From: Alitta virens
Lineage: Eukaryota > Annelida > Polychaeta > Phyllodocida > Nereididae
Length of the DNA stretch: 64,000 bases
Assembly (NCBI GenBank): GCA_932294295.1
Contig: OW028582.1
Span: 1,508,515-1,572,514, forward strand
Direction: 5' to 3'
Part shown: positions 63,202 through 64,000 of the stretch, one piece after another
Numbering within the stretch: position 1 is the first letter of the stretch
Layout of the letters: each line of letters starts with the position of its first letter
The notes under the pieces: generated by a model
The model's input: only the letters and a program-made list of their open reading frames with translations
Databases searched by the model: none
What the model was told of the DNA's origin: nothing
Program-made: the position numbers and the translations under genes

Positions 63202-64000
63202 ACTTCACCAACAATCTTACCACCCTGCCACAAAGAAGAAGATGACTTTGAATAGTATCTAAAGACATACATGCATGGCTGAATCATCGTTAGCTCAAGC
63301 TTAAGACTGAGAATCCATAGGGTCACGGTAGATCAACACAAGCCTATATGATGACAAAATGATGGATATTCTTCGTGGAGGAATAGCGCCTGAGAAGCAT
63401 CTTAAAAACGGTGAAGAAGACACAAGAGTTCTAATTGAAGCATCCAAGAGTCTTCACTTCAAAAGTCGGCCATGGTAACCACTCGGACCCTCAGTCATGG
63501 CATAGGCCTAGGTGTGAACTCCAAAGACTACTTTAATAAAGATCGAATACACCCTTTTCACACGGCAGCCATGTTGGCATTTTTGCCTCATTGACCTCTC
63601 TTTGCACTCAGATATAGTATTGTGACGTCATCAGTAGACAATGGGATGGTGAGGTCACTGAGTGCAAGAACAATGGAGAAGTAATGATGTCATAATATAT
63701 GACATAATCAAAATGAGGTCGATGAGGCAAAAATTTCAACATGGCCGCAGTGTGAAAAGGGAGTATAGAGGAAGGAGTAAGACACGAGTCTGGCTGTGGA
63801 TTGGCCCGCCCTAGTGTATTTGTAGTGGGCAAATTATTGTACCACACGCTATTGGCAGAGTGTAAACCCAAAACTTCACATTTCTTGATCAAGCAACACC
63901 TGTCTTTTACATTTTGCTATCCGCAACCATAATAACAAGCCAACGCAAGAAATAACGGCACTTCTGGTGAACTCATCCATGGTTCCCCATCAAAGCGAGT
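63202..64000. other. Intergenic DNA with one CRE
   Basis: TGACGTCA at 63623-63630. Words CACGGCAGCCATGTTGGCAT (63560-63579) and, inverted, ACATGGCCGCAGTGTGAAAA (63739-63758) form an imperfect inverted repeat about 190 bp apart. The 94-codon minus frame is unrecognised. Confidence 0.4.

Overview
The window looks like repeat-saturated intergenic (or intronic) DNA of an animal nuclear genome, probably a marine invertebrate bilaterian. The reasons are AT-richness, no dense bacterial-type gene layout, abundant tRNA-derived SINEs with A and B boxes and 14-15 bp target-site duplications, MITE-like inverted-repeat elements, tetranucleotide and pentanucleotide arrays, and many words matching metazoan factor sites (CRE, RFX X-box, CTCF, NRF1, ETS, E-box). 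The exact lineage cannot be fixed from the sequence alone. I found no complete protein-coding gene, rRNA, functional tRNA or CRISPR array. Nearly all open frames lie in microsatellites, start at non-ATG codons, or lie inside repeats.

Layout. 0-10 kb: a trinucleotide array, two promoter-like islands (about 1.83 and 2.12 kb), a duplicated SINE locus, a CTCF-like island at 5.2-5.45 kb, a pentanucleotide array, and an inverted-repeat element at 8.5 kb. 10-20 kb: the second copy of that element, GACA and AAGAT arrays, SINEs with perfect target duplications (13.5 and 15.1 kb), an 870-bp 15-mer minisatellite, and a CGTC-rich island at 18.8 kb. 20-30 kb: a higher-order satellite (21.3-22.5 kb), a palindromic MITE, a 17-bp minisatellite capped by inverted ends (24.8-25.8 kb), and X-box-containing tandem repeats (28.0-28.4 kb). 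30-40 kb: SINE-core tandem arrays, an AT-rich roughly 110-bp satellite, a CTG-bearing tandem repeat, an array of about 29 units most of which carry the perfect CRE TGACGTCA (35.2-36.4 kb), and a SINE amplified as a 231-bp tandem repeat (39.25-39.9 kb). 40-50 kb: a second copy of the inverted-end 17-bp minisatellite, an inverted 190-bp duplicate pair (41.1/48.0 kb), a MITE abutted by a SINE, and more SINE-core arrays. 50-64 kb: a tandem duplication of 3.3-4.0 kb (51.6-54.8 and 54.9-58.9 kb), a 5'-truncated non-LTR retrotransposon remnant split by a hAT-like MITE with a perfect 8-bp duplication, and further SINEs.

Three SINE families account for most dispersed repeats. Family A (about 190 bp) has a Gly-like tRNA head and a (CA)n or (CCCA)n tail. 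Families B and C share one central core but carry different 3' ends: B ends in GATA/TATC microsatellite, C ends in a segment used as the monomer of several tandem arrays. The most notable signals are the CRE array, the recurrent head-to-tail SINE-A dimers, SINE pieces turned into satellites, paired minisatellites with terminal inverted repeats, and a dispersed set of CRE, X-box and CTCF-like words in the non-repetitive islands. All functional readings of those words are inference.
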